A DNA stretch of 64,000 bases from Alphaproteobacteria bacterium (GTDB lineage Bacteria > Pseudomonadota > Alphaproteobacteria > UBA6615), in contig JAKUPN010000006.1 of assembly GCA_022449545.1 (NCBI GenBank), forward strand, positions 64,013-128,012. Direction: 5' to 3'. Every line of letters starts with the position of its first letter. Position 1 is the first letter of the stretch. The translations under genes were made by a program, and so were the position numbers. Positions 1-9,181 of the stretch are shown here, one piece after another. The notes beneath the pieces are model-generated. The model saw only the letters and a program-made list of their open reading frames with translations, was not told where the DNA came from and ran no database searches.

Positions 1-43
1 ACAGCTTGATCTGCTGTCATGCAGATTAGCAAAACTTTGCATG

Positions 44-2710
44 CTAGAAGTTAAGTGATATGTCTCGGTGGACTGCTTGACAGCTGGCTATCTTTCTCGC
101 CATTGCTACAGGCAGGCGTTCTTGTAACCGTATTCCGATTGAGTTACGAATTTTTAATTCATATCCGCTCAGCTGTTTAAACAACTTATCTTCTGCGAGA
201 GCTCTCCATTTAACCTCCATTTCAAATATTTTTATTGCTTCATTAATTAAACTTAAAGATTTACTTCTGTCTTTACTTGTTTTTCTCAAGGAGCGTGATG
301 CTTTTCTCAACTTAGACGTAATTAAATTTGTACTGGGCGCAGACTTCGAAATTATACTTATGACTTCTTTAATTGATTTTTTTGCATCTTTTATCGAACT
401 ATTCTGAACTATATCAATAAGTGATTTAATTTTCGTTGAAGTACTTTGTAAAGCTGGTCCCGATTTTGCACTTATTAAAAGATCTTTTATTGGCTGGTAA
501 GCGTCGTCAACATTACGGCGGTATTTTATCCGTGCTAATTTTTCTGATTTTAATAGACTTTGAAAATTCTTTTTTTCTGTCACCCAATTTGTGGGTATTT
601 CATTGATTATGACCTTTTTTTCACTTTTCAGTAATTCTATATTTCTATCTATTTCTTTTACAGATATTTTTTCAGTTTGGTTTCCATTTTGTATGCGCCG
701 TTTAAGGTTTTGGAATTCTTTTATTTTGTTTTTTATATCTCTTTCTTTTTTTTGTATCTGGCGCACCTGTTTATGTAATGGCCTGTATCCTGGTGTAGCT
801 AGGTTAATTTCTATTTCAGATCTTTGGACCTTATCTGCAAGTTCAAAAGTGTTTAGTGCAGCTGAAAAACTTTTTTCAATTTTATTCCGACGTGTGTCAG
901 GCAAGTAACTGATGTCTATAGATTTAGCTGAAGAAATTGTATTTCTTAGGCTTGTTTCATTATCTTTATAATAAACAAATATTTGTTTCTCTAGACAGTT
1001 TTGTAATCTTCTGTTTTTTGGTGGAGGAGCCGTTTCTGAAGTTAAAAATGCTTGGTTTGGTAGAAAGTTAACTAAACTAGGGAATGCACCTACAATACCT
1101 AAACCCACTAGTTGTAGAATAATGAATGCTACTACACCCTTATATATATCAGTGGTTTTAACTTCTATAGATGCTACTCCTCGTAAATAGAATAAAGCAA
1201 AACCAAAAGGTGGTGTTAAAAACGATGTTTGCATGTTTACGCCAATCATAACTCCTAGCCATACTGCTGTTATGTTGGCTGCTGGATCTGATAGTAGGAT
1301 GGGTGCAACAATAGGGACGACAACAACTGCTATTTCGATGAAGTCTAAAAAAAATCCTAGTAGAAATATCACAGCCATAACTACTACAAACTGTGCCCAA
1401 AAACCTCCAGGTAAACCTGTTAAAAATTCTTTTACAAGATGTTCTCCACCAAAACTTCTAAATGCAGCAGTCAGCATTGCTGCTCCAAGTAAAATGATAA
1501 ATACCATTGACGTGGTTTTTGCTGTCTCTACCATCACGCCTTTTAGTGTGTCGTCAATTTTTATAGTTCTCCAGCCACTCCAGCCTACAGAGATAAGTAG
1601 CGACAACACAGCAATAATAGCGATAATTATTCCAATAGTGTCTTCCTGAGAATTTATGTTTTTGATATTTAGATCAAACTGGTTAATCAGGGTAAGTATT
1701 ATGGTTATGGAGATGATTGCTATTATTGCAGGAGTAAAAGCTCCTTTTTTACCTTCCATAAGACGATAACCAGCCATGATCATTGCACCAATTGCTCCGA
1801 TTGCTCCTGCTTGGTTAACTGTTGCGATTCCCATAATAATCGACCCAAGTACAGCGAGTATCAATGTCAAAGGAGGAACCAAAGCTAGCAGAACCCGAAA
1901 AGCAAATGCCAAGTCTAGTTTGCTGTTTGAATGAACTGGAGGAGCCATTTGTGGTCTTACTAGCGCAGTGATAAGAATATATGTGACATATAATGCAACA
2001 AGAACTAACCCAGGAAGTAAGGCTCCCAGAAACATATCACCTGCGCTAGTAGAAGTGATTCCAAATTCAGTTGGTAAAGTTGTTTGGCCAGTTGCGTTCT
2101 TGTATTCTTGCCAACGAAGAGTGGCGGCTTGATCAGTTGCATTGGATAATTGATCAGCAAGAATTATTAGCACTATAGACGGCGGTATAATCTGACCTAA
2201 TGTACCTGCTGCAGCTATAGTGCCTGATGCAAGAGATTTAGAGTAATTATTCCGCAACATCGCCGGCAGTGAAATTAATCCCATTGCTACTACTGTTGCC
2301 CCTAGAATCCCTGTAGTCGCTGCGAGCAAGGCTCCAACAAGTACAACTGAGATACCAAGCCCTCCAGGAACTGGACCAAATAGTTGAGCCATTGTTACAA
2401 GAAGGTCTTCAGCGATTTTTGAACGTTGCAGCATTATTCCCATAAATACAAATAAGGGCACCGCTATCAATGTATCCCGCTCTACCTCCCAGTAGATACC
2501 TCGAAAATTTGTTACTCCGGCGCTAAGCCATTGGACGGGACCATCTTGAGAGAAATAAGCACTAATATCTCCGGCAAATATTGATCCTGCAATAGAAGCT
2601 AGTCCTATTGTTAAAATTGCTGACCCAGGCAGTGCAAATGCAACAGGAAAACCTGCGGCTAGGGCCCCAGCCATTGTCAAAACGAGGATTGCTAAGAAGA
2701 ATAGTTCCAT
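44..2710 (-). CDS. TRAP transporter large permease (DctM family) with long C-terminal extension
   Basis: This is the membrane-embedded large subunit of a tripartite TRAP transporter, which uses an ion gradient to import a solute delivered by the periplasmic binding protein. Residues 1 to about 555 are a DctM domain: many hydrophobic helices and family segments such as GTLGQIIPPSIVLIIL and NMQTSFLTPPFGFALF. Residues 560-888 are a hydrophilic tail rich in Lys, Arg, Glu, Ile and Ser with heptad-like stretches (KKERDIKNKIKEFQ), probably coiled coil. At 888 residues it exceeds the usual 430-640. It is last in the order dctP-dctQ-dctM on this strand. The substrate is not fixed by sequence, although the binding protein resembles the 2-oxoacid binder TakP. 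Confidence 0.9.
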   Translation of the reverse strand: MELFFLAILVLTMAGALAAGFPVAFALPGSAILTIGLASIAGSIFAGDISAYFSQDGPVQWLSAGVTNFRGIYWEVERDTLIAVPLFVFMGIMLQRSKIAEDLLVTMAQLFGPVPGGLGISVVLVGALLAATTGILGATVVAMGLISLPAMLRNNYSKSLASGTIAAAGTLGQIIPPSIVLIILADQLSNATDQAATLRWQEYKNATGQTTLPTEFGITSTSAGDMFLGALLPGLVLVALYVTYILITALVRPQMAPPVHSNSKLDLAFAFRVLLALVPPLTLILAVLGSIIMGIATVNQAGAIGAIGAMIMAGYRLMEGKKGAFTPAIIAIISITIILTLINQFDLNIKNINSQEDTIGIIIAIIAVLSLLISVGWSGWRTIKIDDTLKGVMVETAKTTSMVFIILLGAAMLTAAFRSFGGEHLVKEFLTGLPGGFWAQFVVVMAVIFLLGFFLDFIEIAVVVVPIVAPILLSDPAANITAVWLGVMIGVNMQTSFLTPPFGFALFYLRGVASIEVKTTDIYKGVVAFIILQLVGLGIVGAFPSLVNFLPNQAFLTSETAPPPKNRRLQNCLEKQIFVYYKDNETSLRNTISSAKSIDISYLPDTRRNKIEKSFSAALNTFELADKVQRSEIEINLATPGYRPLHKQVRQIQKKERDIKNKIKEFQNLKRRIQNGNQTEKISVKEIDRNIELLKSEKKVIINEIPTNWVTEKKNFQSLLKSEKLARIKYRRNVDDAYQPIKDLLISAKSGPALQSTSTKIKSLIDIVQNSSIKDAKKSIKEVISIISKSAPSTNLITSKLRKASRSLRKTSKDRSKSLSLINEAIKIFEMEVKWRALAEDKLFKQLSGYELKIRNSIGIRLQERLPVAMARKIASCQAVHRDISLNF

Positions 2711-2789
2711 AATGTCTTAATTTTTTTGTTACATAAAATAACTTTGTCGTAAGTCTATAAGTGTAAGTTCAATAAATTATTAGTGGATT

Positions 2790-3818
2790 TTATAATTCTG
2801 GTTCGCCTTTTAAGTCAGCAGCGCTAGATAAAAAATAGCTTGTAAATTGTATCATCATCGAAACAGCATATACGGCTAAAAACCCTGCCATTAAATATTT
2901 GACATATAGCCCAAACCCACTTTGTGTCATCTCAAATGCCAGCAATGGACTATTAATAACTGTAGCTTTGCTCCACATTCCAAGGGCTAATATAGTCCAA
3001 CATAATGGGACACCTAACAAAATTGATCCAACTAAATTAACCCATGCCTTTTTCGTTTCGTTAAATCCTGCATATAGAACATCCACTCTAACATGTGCAT
3101 CCTCAATCAAGGTGTAGGCACTTGCAAAAAGAAAGAGAGCTGCATACCAAAATCTAACAAGATCTCCGAGAAATGCCTGTTCATAAGAAAATATAAAACG
3201 AACTATGACTATTTGAAATTCAGCAATTACTACTAGTAATGCTAGCCAGACAAAGCTCAGCCCTTTTATGTAATAAGCAAAGATTAAAGAGATTAGTATT
3301 AGGGGGTAATGAACGTAGATTCCTCTGAATCTAGATTGGGCAAGAGATTTTCCAAGCTCAGATCCTACGACATGGGAAAGCAATCCTTCAACTCTTAGGA
3401 ATGAAATAGCACTATCCACGACACCAATGAACAAAACAGCCCAAAAAGCGACACGTATAATATAAGCTGAGAGAGATGTAAGGCAAGAAGCGTCTTCTCT
3501 TAATGCCCTATTATTTGTTAAAACTATGTATAGTAACAAAACAAGCAACGAACCTACGTAACTGGTTACCTGTAACCAGCCAAGTAAAATTTCTATGTCT
3601 GAAAGTGATTTTTTTACTGGTTCTAACCCAAACCAGTTTTTATTTGAAAACAAAGTTACTAAACCAGGCCAACCACGCCAGAAAATTAAATAATTATTAA
3701 TAAGAAATATAAAGGCCATTCCAATAGTTGAAAGAGCAATAAATCTTATAGCCAGATTGGTTTTAAGAGATCTGGTTAGTTGATTTTTTGAGATTACCGA
3801 GTTCAAAATTTTTCCCAA
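2790..3818 (-). CDS. TRAP transporter small permease (DctQ family), long form
   Basis: Small membrane subunit linking the binding protein and the large permease of the TRAP system. The DctQ domain is in the C-terminal part (about residues 185-330), with the typical segment EDAHVRVDVLYAGF and four hydrophobic helices. The N-terminal 180 residues add about four more predicted membrane helices, making the protein 342 residues against roughly 160-200 for a standard DctQ. It is flanked by dctP upstream and dctM downstream on the same strand, so the subunit assignment is safe. The role of the extra N-terminal helices is unknown. Confidence 0.85.
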   Translation of the reverse strand: MGKILNSVISKNQLTRSLKTNLAIRFIALSTIGMAFIFLINNYLIFWRGWPGLVTLFSNKNWFGLEPVKKSLSDIEILLGWLQVTSYVGSLLVLLLYIVLTNNRALREDASCLTSLSAYIIRVAFWAVLFIGVVDSAISFLRVEGLLSHVVGSELGKSLAQSRFRGIYVHYPLILISLIFAYYIKGLSFVWLALLVVIAEFQIVIVRFIFSYEQAFLGDLVRFWYAALFLFASAYTLIEDAHVRVDVLYAGFNETKKAWVNLVGSILLGVPLCWTILALGMWSKATVINSPLLAFEMTQSGFGLYVKYLMAGFLAVYAVSMMIQFTSYFLSSAADLKGEPEL

Positions 3819-3867
3819 AAACTAATTAAAGTAATAATATTTTACTCTAATTATATAGATATGATTA

Positions 3868-3899
3868 ACGAGAGCGAAACATTAAGGTTTCGCTCTCGT
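3868..3899 (-). terminator. Perfect 13-bp hairpin between dctP and dctQ
   Basis: The arms ACGAGAGCGAAAC and GTTTCGCTCTCGT are perfectly complementary around a six-base loop. The hairpin sits in the short gap after the dctP stop and before dctQ. On the minus strand it is followed by GTTAATCATATC rather than a T run, so it is more likely a partial attenuator or an mRNA-stabilising 3' end that keeps binding protein in excess over permease than a full terminator. That role is inferred. Confidence 0.6.
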
Positions 3900-3920
3900 C
3901 ACTAATCTTTAAACGATAAT

Positions 3921-5018
3921 TTATAAGCCGAGAACTCTGTTGCGCTGTCTTAGATAAGCGACATCAGCAATATTGGCCCAGGCTCCAACTTCACTTCGAG
4001 ATTTGATGAAACTTTCATGAATTTTATTTGCTAATGGACTATGAGCTCTAACTTCTTCAAAGACTTCGTTAGCAGCGGTTCCAAAACTATCATAGATCTC
4101 GTCATTAAATTCACGAAGCTGAACACCCTGATCTTTTATAAGAGAGGCCAAGGCAGCACCATTTTTAGCATTGTACTCAGACATCATAACGTCGTTTTCC
4201 ATCGATGCTGCTGATTCTAATATCGTTTGATCATTTTTGGATAATTTACTCCAAAATGAGGCATTCATTCCGAACGACAACATTGATCCAGGTTCGTGCA
4301 TGCCCGGGAAGTAATAATATTTAGCTGCTTCGTAGAATTTCATGAAGCCGTCATTCCAAGGACCAACCCACTCGGTTGCATCGATAGCACCAGATACAAG
4401 GTTTTCATAAATTTGGCCACCAGGTAGTGAAACAGGTGAGGCGCCAAGTTTTGCCATAACATCACCACCTAGGCCTGGGATACGCATTTTCAGACCTTTA
4501 AGATCGTCAGCTGAGTTTATTTCCTTATTAAACCAGCCACCCATTTGTACACCTGTGCTTCCAGCCATTACTGCTTTTATACCGAAACTTCCAGCTAATT
4601 CATCCCAAAGTTGTTGTCCGCCTCCAAATCGTATCCAAGCATTCATTTCGGTATAAGTTAAACCAAAAGGAACTGAGGTGAAGTAGGCCCAACCAGGATG
4701 TTTGCCTTTCCAATAATAATCTGCTGCGTGATATGCCTGGGCATTGCCTGAAGCGACCTCATCGAAGGAATCGAATGCCCCGACACGTTCGCCAGCAGCG
4801 AAGTATTCTATTTGAATACGTCCGTCACTCATGTCTGCAATTCGCTTAGCCATTCTCTGAGCGCCTGTTCCTAGTCCAGGAAAATCACGCGGCCATGTAG
4901 CAACCATGGCTATTTCAACGCGATCTTTTGCTATGGCAGGAGTTGCAAGACCGGTTGCTGCAAGAGCGCTTCCTGCACTGGCTATTCCAGCTGTTTTAAT
5001 AAATTTACGTCTTTTCAT
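3921..5018 (-). CDS. TRAP transporter substrate-binding protein (DctP family, TakP-like)
   Basis: Periplasmic solute-binding protein of the TRAP system. It begins with a twin-arginine type signal (RRKFIK followed by a hydrophobic stretch and cleavage near ATPAIA-KD), so it is probably exported folded by Tat. The body has the DctP fold; the segment ATEWVGPWND resembles that of the 2-oxoacid binding protein TakP of Rhodobacter, where it lines the ligand site, so a 2-oxo or hydroxy acid ligand is a reasonable guess only. The 365-residue length is normal. A strong ribosome binding site (AGGGAGAGCATT-ATG) precedes the start. It is first in the transporter operon. Confidence 0.9.
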   Translation of the reverse strand: MKRRKFIKTAGIASAGSALAATGLATPAIAKDRVEIAMVATWPRDFPGLGTGAQRMAKRIADMSDGRIQIEYFAAGERVGAFDSFDEVASGNAQAYHAADYYWKGKHPGWAYFTSVPFGLTYTEMNAWIRFGGGQQLWDELAGSFGIKAVMAGSTGVQMGGWFNKEINSADDLKGLKMRIPGLGGDVMAKLGASPVSLPGGQIYENLVSGAIDATEWVGPWNDGFMKFYEAAKYYYFPGMHEPGSMLSFGMNASFWSKLSKNDQTILESAASMENDVMMSEYNAKNGAALASLIKDQGVQLREFNDEIYDSFGTAANEVFEEVRAHSPLANKIHESFIKSRSEVGAWANIADVAYLRQRNRVLGL

Positions 5019-5350
5019 AATGCTCTCCCTGATAAGTTTAGAGTATTAATAGTTAAATCTATTCGAAACATTTTTGAGCCTTAGGTAAAATTATTGATAC
5101 GGAGTAAAATAAATTGAAATATTAATAAGGCCTAAAGGATTATTCGAAAACAATATGTGTTGTTGTTAAAATAATGTTATAATAATTCAAGTACATCTTA
5201 CTGTAATGTTATCGTCATATATTAAATAGTGTATACTATAAGGTTGTTTTATTGGGTCTGTTATTTTAATTGATATAAGCTTAGGTTAGTAACAGTAAAT
5301 GAGCAAGTCAGAGATATGGTATAACATCTATTCAGTTCACTATTAGGGCG
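5019..5350. promoter_or_regulatory. Upstream region of the TRAP operon, no gene seen
   Basis: About 330 bases of AT-rich DNA between bpt and dctP, both on the minus strand, so it should hold the TRAP operon promoter and the bpt 3' end. Two copies of TATTCGAAA occur at about 5060 and 5141; TTCGAA is self-complementary, so these could be a regulator's paired sites. No open frame or clear terminator was found. Confidence 0.35.
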
Positions 5351-6085
5351 TTAATTAAATACATTACCGTCAAAATTTACCCAACCTGTACTCCCAAGAA
5401 TCTCTATTGGTTTATATCTAGTTTTATATGCCATTTTGTTACAGTTTTTTATCCAGTAACCAAGATAGACATAGGAAAGACCAATCTTTGATGCTTCATT
5501 GGTTAACCACAGAATCATAAAGTTACCCAAACTCCGATTTTGTTCTTTCGGGTCATAATAACTATACACGGCCGAGTAGGCATCACTTATCCTGTCTACT
5601 ATGCAGCCAGCTACAAGAATCCCAAGTTCAGTACGAAATTCTAATAATTTAGTATCAACATCAGATATCTCCACCATATCTTTAAAATCTTGATATTTCA
5701 TCGACGCCATTTCTCCCTCCTTATGACGTATTTTTTGATATGAATTAAATATATGATAATGCTCTTTAGTTGCAATTGGTTCGATAAATTTAACGTTTAA
5801 CTCATTATTTCGCTTTATAATTCTTCGCTCTGAACGATTTGCACTAAACTGCTTTGCAACAATTCTTATGGGAACACAACTCGAGCAAGTAGGGCAGGAG
5901 GGACGGTATATAATTTTTTGAGATCTTCTAAACCCAGAACGAGTTAGGGTCTCATGGTGGTTTTTGGAATTTATTTGTTTTAATTCAGTAAATATGTTTC
6001 TTTCAGTTTGGCCCGTCAAATATGGACAAGGCATTGTCTCGGTCCTGTAAAATGTTATTGGAGAATCAGAAACGGTATTTGTCAT
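5351..6085 (-). CDS. bpt: Aspartate/glutamate leucyltransferase (bacterial Ate1-like)
   Basis: Transfers leucine from Leu-tRNA to proteins with N-terminal Asp or Glu, tagging them for ClpS/ClpAP degradation by the N-end rule. The family signatures are clear: CPYLTGQTERNIFTEL near the N-terminus, the paired cysteines in CPTCSSCVPIRI, FSANRSERR, and LGYWIKNCNKMAYK near the C-terminus. The 244 residues match the family. It is the third gene of the hemB minus-strand group, an association common in alphaproteobacteria. The distinction between leucyl (Bpt) and arginyl (Ate1) transfer is inferred from the bacterial family. Confidence 0.9.
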   Translation of the reverse strand: MTNTVSDSPITFYRTETMPCPYLTGQTERNIFTELKQINSKNHHETLTRSGFRRSQKIIYRPSCPTCSSCVPIRIVAKQFSANRSERRIIKRNNELNVKFIEPIATKEHYHIFNSYQKIRHKEGEMASMKYQDFKDMVEISDVDTKLLEFRTELGILVAGCIVDRISDAYSAVYSYYDPKEQNRSLGNFMILWLTNEASKIGLSYVYLGYWIKNCNKMAYKTRYKPIEILGSTGWVNFDGNVFN

Positions 6086-6187
6086 TTTTTATACTGTATG
6101 GATTATTCGAGTTATAATTTAAGCTATAGCTCAATAATAAACGTTTAAAGAAGAATCAGCAAATAGCTCGTATTTTAAGAGTTAACA

Positions 6188-6808
6188 TTAATTAGGCATT
6201 ATCATAGTCGAATTATCTGATTCCTCTTTATTATTTCTTTGCCAGTAAGAGATATGATCCTGTATCACAGCTAAAATATCCGTTGCTTTAGTATCTAATC
6301 CATATTCCATAAGAGCAGGTTCTTGCATTTCCATGTCTGCCCATATTTCTTGGATAAATGAAAAAGGAAAAGGCAAATCAGACTTTGCTTTTGGGGGATC
6401 AGAAAACTTGAAAACAAGATAAGGTCCTCTCCTAGATCTAGTTAACATGCTAATAATACCTCTTCGAACAGAACTAGAGTGAGCTATAAAATCTATGTTT
6501 TCCCATCTAACTGTTCCCACATGCCAGTCTCTTACATAAATACCGTTTACGTCGATAATAACTTGAGGACGTTTGTCGGTGATTCTTTTAGATGTAATTA
6601 TTCCCCAAAAACAAAAACCTAGAAAAAATACTGCTAAAATTGATAGAGAACCAAGGTCTGTATTTTCGACTAAAAATGGAAGAATCATAATAATAACGCA
6701 CACTGATAGTATCGCCAAAAGCTTAAAAAGGTGGGTTTTTGGGTTATAATAAACATAAAAATCGAGTGGATTATTTTCTCCACTTTTCATATCAGTATTT
6801 CCAATCAA
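6188..6808 (-). CDS. STM3941-like membrane protein, function unknown
   Basis: A 206-residue protein with two adjacent hydrophobic segments (about residues 30-75) and a soluble PH-like C-terminal part. The layout of two helices, then VIIDVNGIYVRDW and VRWENIDFIAH, matches the poorly described STM3941 family. It starts five bases downstream of the hemB stop, so the two are probably co-transcribed with bpt. No catalytic motif is visible. A second possible start lies six codons in (M7). Confidence 0.6.
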   Translation of the reverse strand: MIGNTDMKSGENNPLDFYVYYNPKTHLFKLLAILSVCVIIMILPFLVENTDLGSLSILAVFFLGFCFWGIITSKRITDKRPQVIIDVNGIYVRDWHVGTVRWENIDFIAHSSSVRRGIISMLTRSRRGPYLVFKFSDPPKAKSDLPFPFSFIQEIWADMEMQEPALMEYGLDTKATDILAVIQDHISYWQRNNKEESDNSTMIMPN

Positions 6809-6813
6809 TAAAC

Positions 6814-7842
6814 TTAAGAGTTTAGGTGACGCGCCGCGTCAATGGCAAAATAGGTCAAAACTCCATTGCATCCAGCCCTTTTAAATGAAATTAGAGTTTC
6901 TAACATTACTTTATTTAAATCCACAGCTCCTGCTTCGGCAGCAAAACGAATCATAGAATATTCACCACTCACATTATAAGCGAATGTAGGTAAACCGAAC
7001 TTTTCTTTAACCCTCCATATTATGTCTAAGTATGGTAAGCCAGGTTTAATCATTACCATGTCTGCACCTTCGTTGATGTCCAAAGCTACTTCTCTTAGGG
7101 CTTCGTCAGAGTTTGATGGATCAATCTGATATGTGTCTTTAGTTTCTCCTGCTAAAAAACCTGAGCTATCTATTGCATCACGAAATGGTCCATAAAAAGA
7201 AGAAGAAAATTTTGCGGCATAAGACATGATCATCACTTTTTGATAATCATGTGTGTCTAGGAATTTACGGATTTTACCTATCCTGCCGTCCATCATGTCA
7301 GAAGGAGCAATAATATCACAACCTGCTTGTGCTTGAACAAGAGCTTGGCGGCAAAGCGCGTCTAAGGTTGTATCGTTTTCTACGTGGCCATTTTGAACGA
7401 GACCATCATGTCCATCAGAGTTAAATGGATCCAAAGCGACGTCACATATGATGCCAATATCTGCGTGTGTTTCTTTAATCCGCCTTATTGCTTGGCATAA
7501 TAAATTATCTGGGTTCCAAGCTTCTTCTGCATCTGGAGTTTTAAGTTTTGGATTAATGACAGGAAAAAGTGCTACAGCAGGGATGCCTAGTGATTTGGTT
7601 TCTTTTATTATTTTGGATAACTCATCAATGGAATATCTTCTGACACCAGGCATGGTTTCGATAAATTCAGATCCATGTGTTTCGTCCTTAATAAAAAGAG
7701 GTAGAATTAAGTCGTTAGGATCTAAATTATTCTCCCTGACCATCCTACGAGACCACTCAAATCGACGATTACGTCTCATTCGAGTGGTCGGATATGATCC
7801 AAATAATGTTTCCATGCTGGCTCTCACTCTTGCCCTTGTCAA
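6814..7842 (-). CDS. hemB: Delta-aminolevulinic acid dehydratase (porphobilinogen synthase)
   Basis: Condenses two 5-aminolevulinates into porphobilinogen in haem and tetrapyrrole synthesis. The two Schiff-base lysines are K211 in MSYAAKFSS and K266 in MVMIKPGLPYLD. The metal loop reads CDVALDPFNSDGHDG, the aspartate-rich form that lacks the three-cysteine zinc site, as usual in alphaproteobacteria and consistent with an Mg-stimulated or metal-independent enzyme. Full length, 342 residues; translation could instead begin at M10 (METLFGSYP). It is the first gene of a minus-strand group with the STM3941-like gene and bpt. Confidence 0.96.
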   Translation of the reverse strand: MTRARVRASMETLFGSYPTTRMRRNRRFEWSRRMVRENNLDPNDLILPLFIKDETHGSEFIETMPGVRRYSIDELSKIIKETKSLGIPAVALFPVINPKLKTPDAEEAWNPDNLLCQAIRRIKETHADIGIICDVALDPFNSDGHDGLVQNGHVENDTTLDALCRQALVQAQAGCDIIAPSDMMDGRIGKIRKFLDTHDYQKVMIMSYAAKFSSSFYGPFRDAIDSSGFLAGETKDTYQIDPSNSDEALREVALDINEGADMVMIKPGLPYLDIIWRVKEKFGLPTFAYNVSGEYSMIRFAAEAGAVDLNKVMLETLISFKRAGCNGVLTYFAIDAARHLNS

Positions 7843-8031
7843 ATTGAACGAACTATAACTAATTTTTAAAAAGCTATATAGCTATTGCTAGCACACAATA
7901 TTGATAGATACTCTATGAATTATTTATTTAAAGTTGAAAGTTATAGATATAGAAAAATACATTGGTAAATAATTAATCAGTTAGTTTATATATAAATACT
8001 AATAAATGTTAATTTAATGGAGTCCTAACCA

Positions 8032-9171
8032 GTGGATTTTAAATTATCAGAAGAACAGATAGCAATTCAGGATCTAGCTAGAAGGTTCTCTATTGAGGAG
8101 ATATTGCCAAACGCTTCATCATGGGATGAAAAGTCGACATTCCCAATAGAATCTTTGAGAAAAGCTGCAGCTCTAGGATTTGCGAGTATATACTGTTCTA
8201 CTGCTTATGGTGGTTCAGGCCTTGGTAGGTTAGAAGCTGCCTTGGTGTTTGAAGAACTTGCATCAGCATGTCCTTCAACTTCCGCTTATCTGTCGATTCA
8301 TAACATGTCATCTTGGATGATAGATAAATTCGGTGATGATCAGTTAAAAAAACAATTTCTTCCAAAATTATTTTCTATGGATTTCTTTGCCAGTTATTGT
8401 CTAACGGAACCTAGTTCAGGTTCCGATGCGGCGTCCTTAAAATCCAAAGCTATAAGGGATGGTGATTCATATGTTATTAATGGCGAAAAAGTTTTCATAT
8501 CAGGTGGTTCTGTATCAGATGTTTATGTCTGCATGCTTAGAACAGGTGAAGAGGGATCTAAGGGAATATCTTGTATTATTGTAGAGAAAGATTCTCCTGG
8601 TTTGAGTTTTGGTAAGCTCGAAAAAAAGTTAGGATGGAATAGTCAGCCCACAGCATCAGTCATATTTGAGGATTGTCGCGTTCCGATATCTAATTTAGTA
8701 GGCAAAGAGGGAGACGGTTTCAAAATTGCCATGCAAGGTCTAGATGGTGGGCGTATTAATATAGGAGCTTGTTCCATAGGCGGTGCTCGTGCATGTCTCG
8801 ATTTAACAAAGGAACATCTAAAAACACGGAAGCAATTTGGCCAGCCGCTAGCTGATTTTCAGGCATTGCAATTTGATCTTGCGGACATGGCAACCGATTT
8901 AGAAATATCTAGAGTTATGTTGCATAAAGCGGCTTGTATGTTTGATTCTAATTCACATAATACCACACAAGCATCCGCAATGGCCAAAAGAGTAGCTACT
9001 GATTTTGGGTTTGATATCGTAAATAAAGCGTTACAACTCCATGGAGGGTATGGTTACCTAAAAGAATTTCCCGTTGAACGATATTTAAGAGACCTAAGAG
9101 TGCATCAAATCCTAGAAGGGACAAACGAAATTATGAGATTGATCATTTCTAGGAATTTACTGAGGCAATAG
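8032..9171 (+). CDS. Acyl-CoA dehydrogenase, probably isobutyryl-CoA dehydrogenase
   Basis: FAD enzyme introducing a double bond into a short branched acyl-CoA; here probably isobutyryl-CoA to methacrylyl-CoA in valine breakdown. Family motifs: CLTEPSSGSDAASL (FAD/substrate contacts), RKQFGQPLADFQALQ, LQLHGGYGYLKEFPVERYLRD, and the catalytic glutamate region ILEGTNEIMRLI near the C-terminus. The 379 residues are full length. It uses a GTG start. The next two genes are the following valine-pathway enzymes, which is why the isobutyryl substrate is preferred over other short chains. Confidence 0.88.
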   Translation: MDFKLSEEQIAIQDLARRFSIEEILPNASSWDEKSTFPIESLRKAAALGFASIYCSTAYGGSGLGRLEAALVFEELASACPSTSAYLSIHNMSSWMIDKFGDDQLKKQFLPKLFSMDFFASYCLTEPSSGSDAASLKSKAIRDGDSYVINGEKVFISGGSVSDVYVCMLRTGEEGSKGISCIIVEKDSPGLSFGKLEKKLGWNSQPTASVIFEDCRVPISNLVGKEGDGFKIAMQGLDGGRINIGACSIGGARACLDLTKEHLKTRKQFGQPLADFQALQFDLADMATDLEISRVMLHKAACMFDSNSHNTTQASAMAKRVATDFGFDIVNKALQLHGGYGYLKEFPVERYLRDLRVHQILEGTNEIMRLIISRNLLRQ

Positions 9172-9181
9172 AACAATCAAC

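Noticed and set aside
591-908. Plus-strand ORF within the dctM tail
   Set aside because: No family match, no ribosome binding site, and lies in the AT-rich antisense of a continuous gene.
1158-1400. Minus-strand ORF within dctM
   Set aside because: Shadow frame of the DctM membrane domain.
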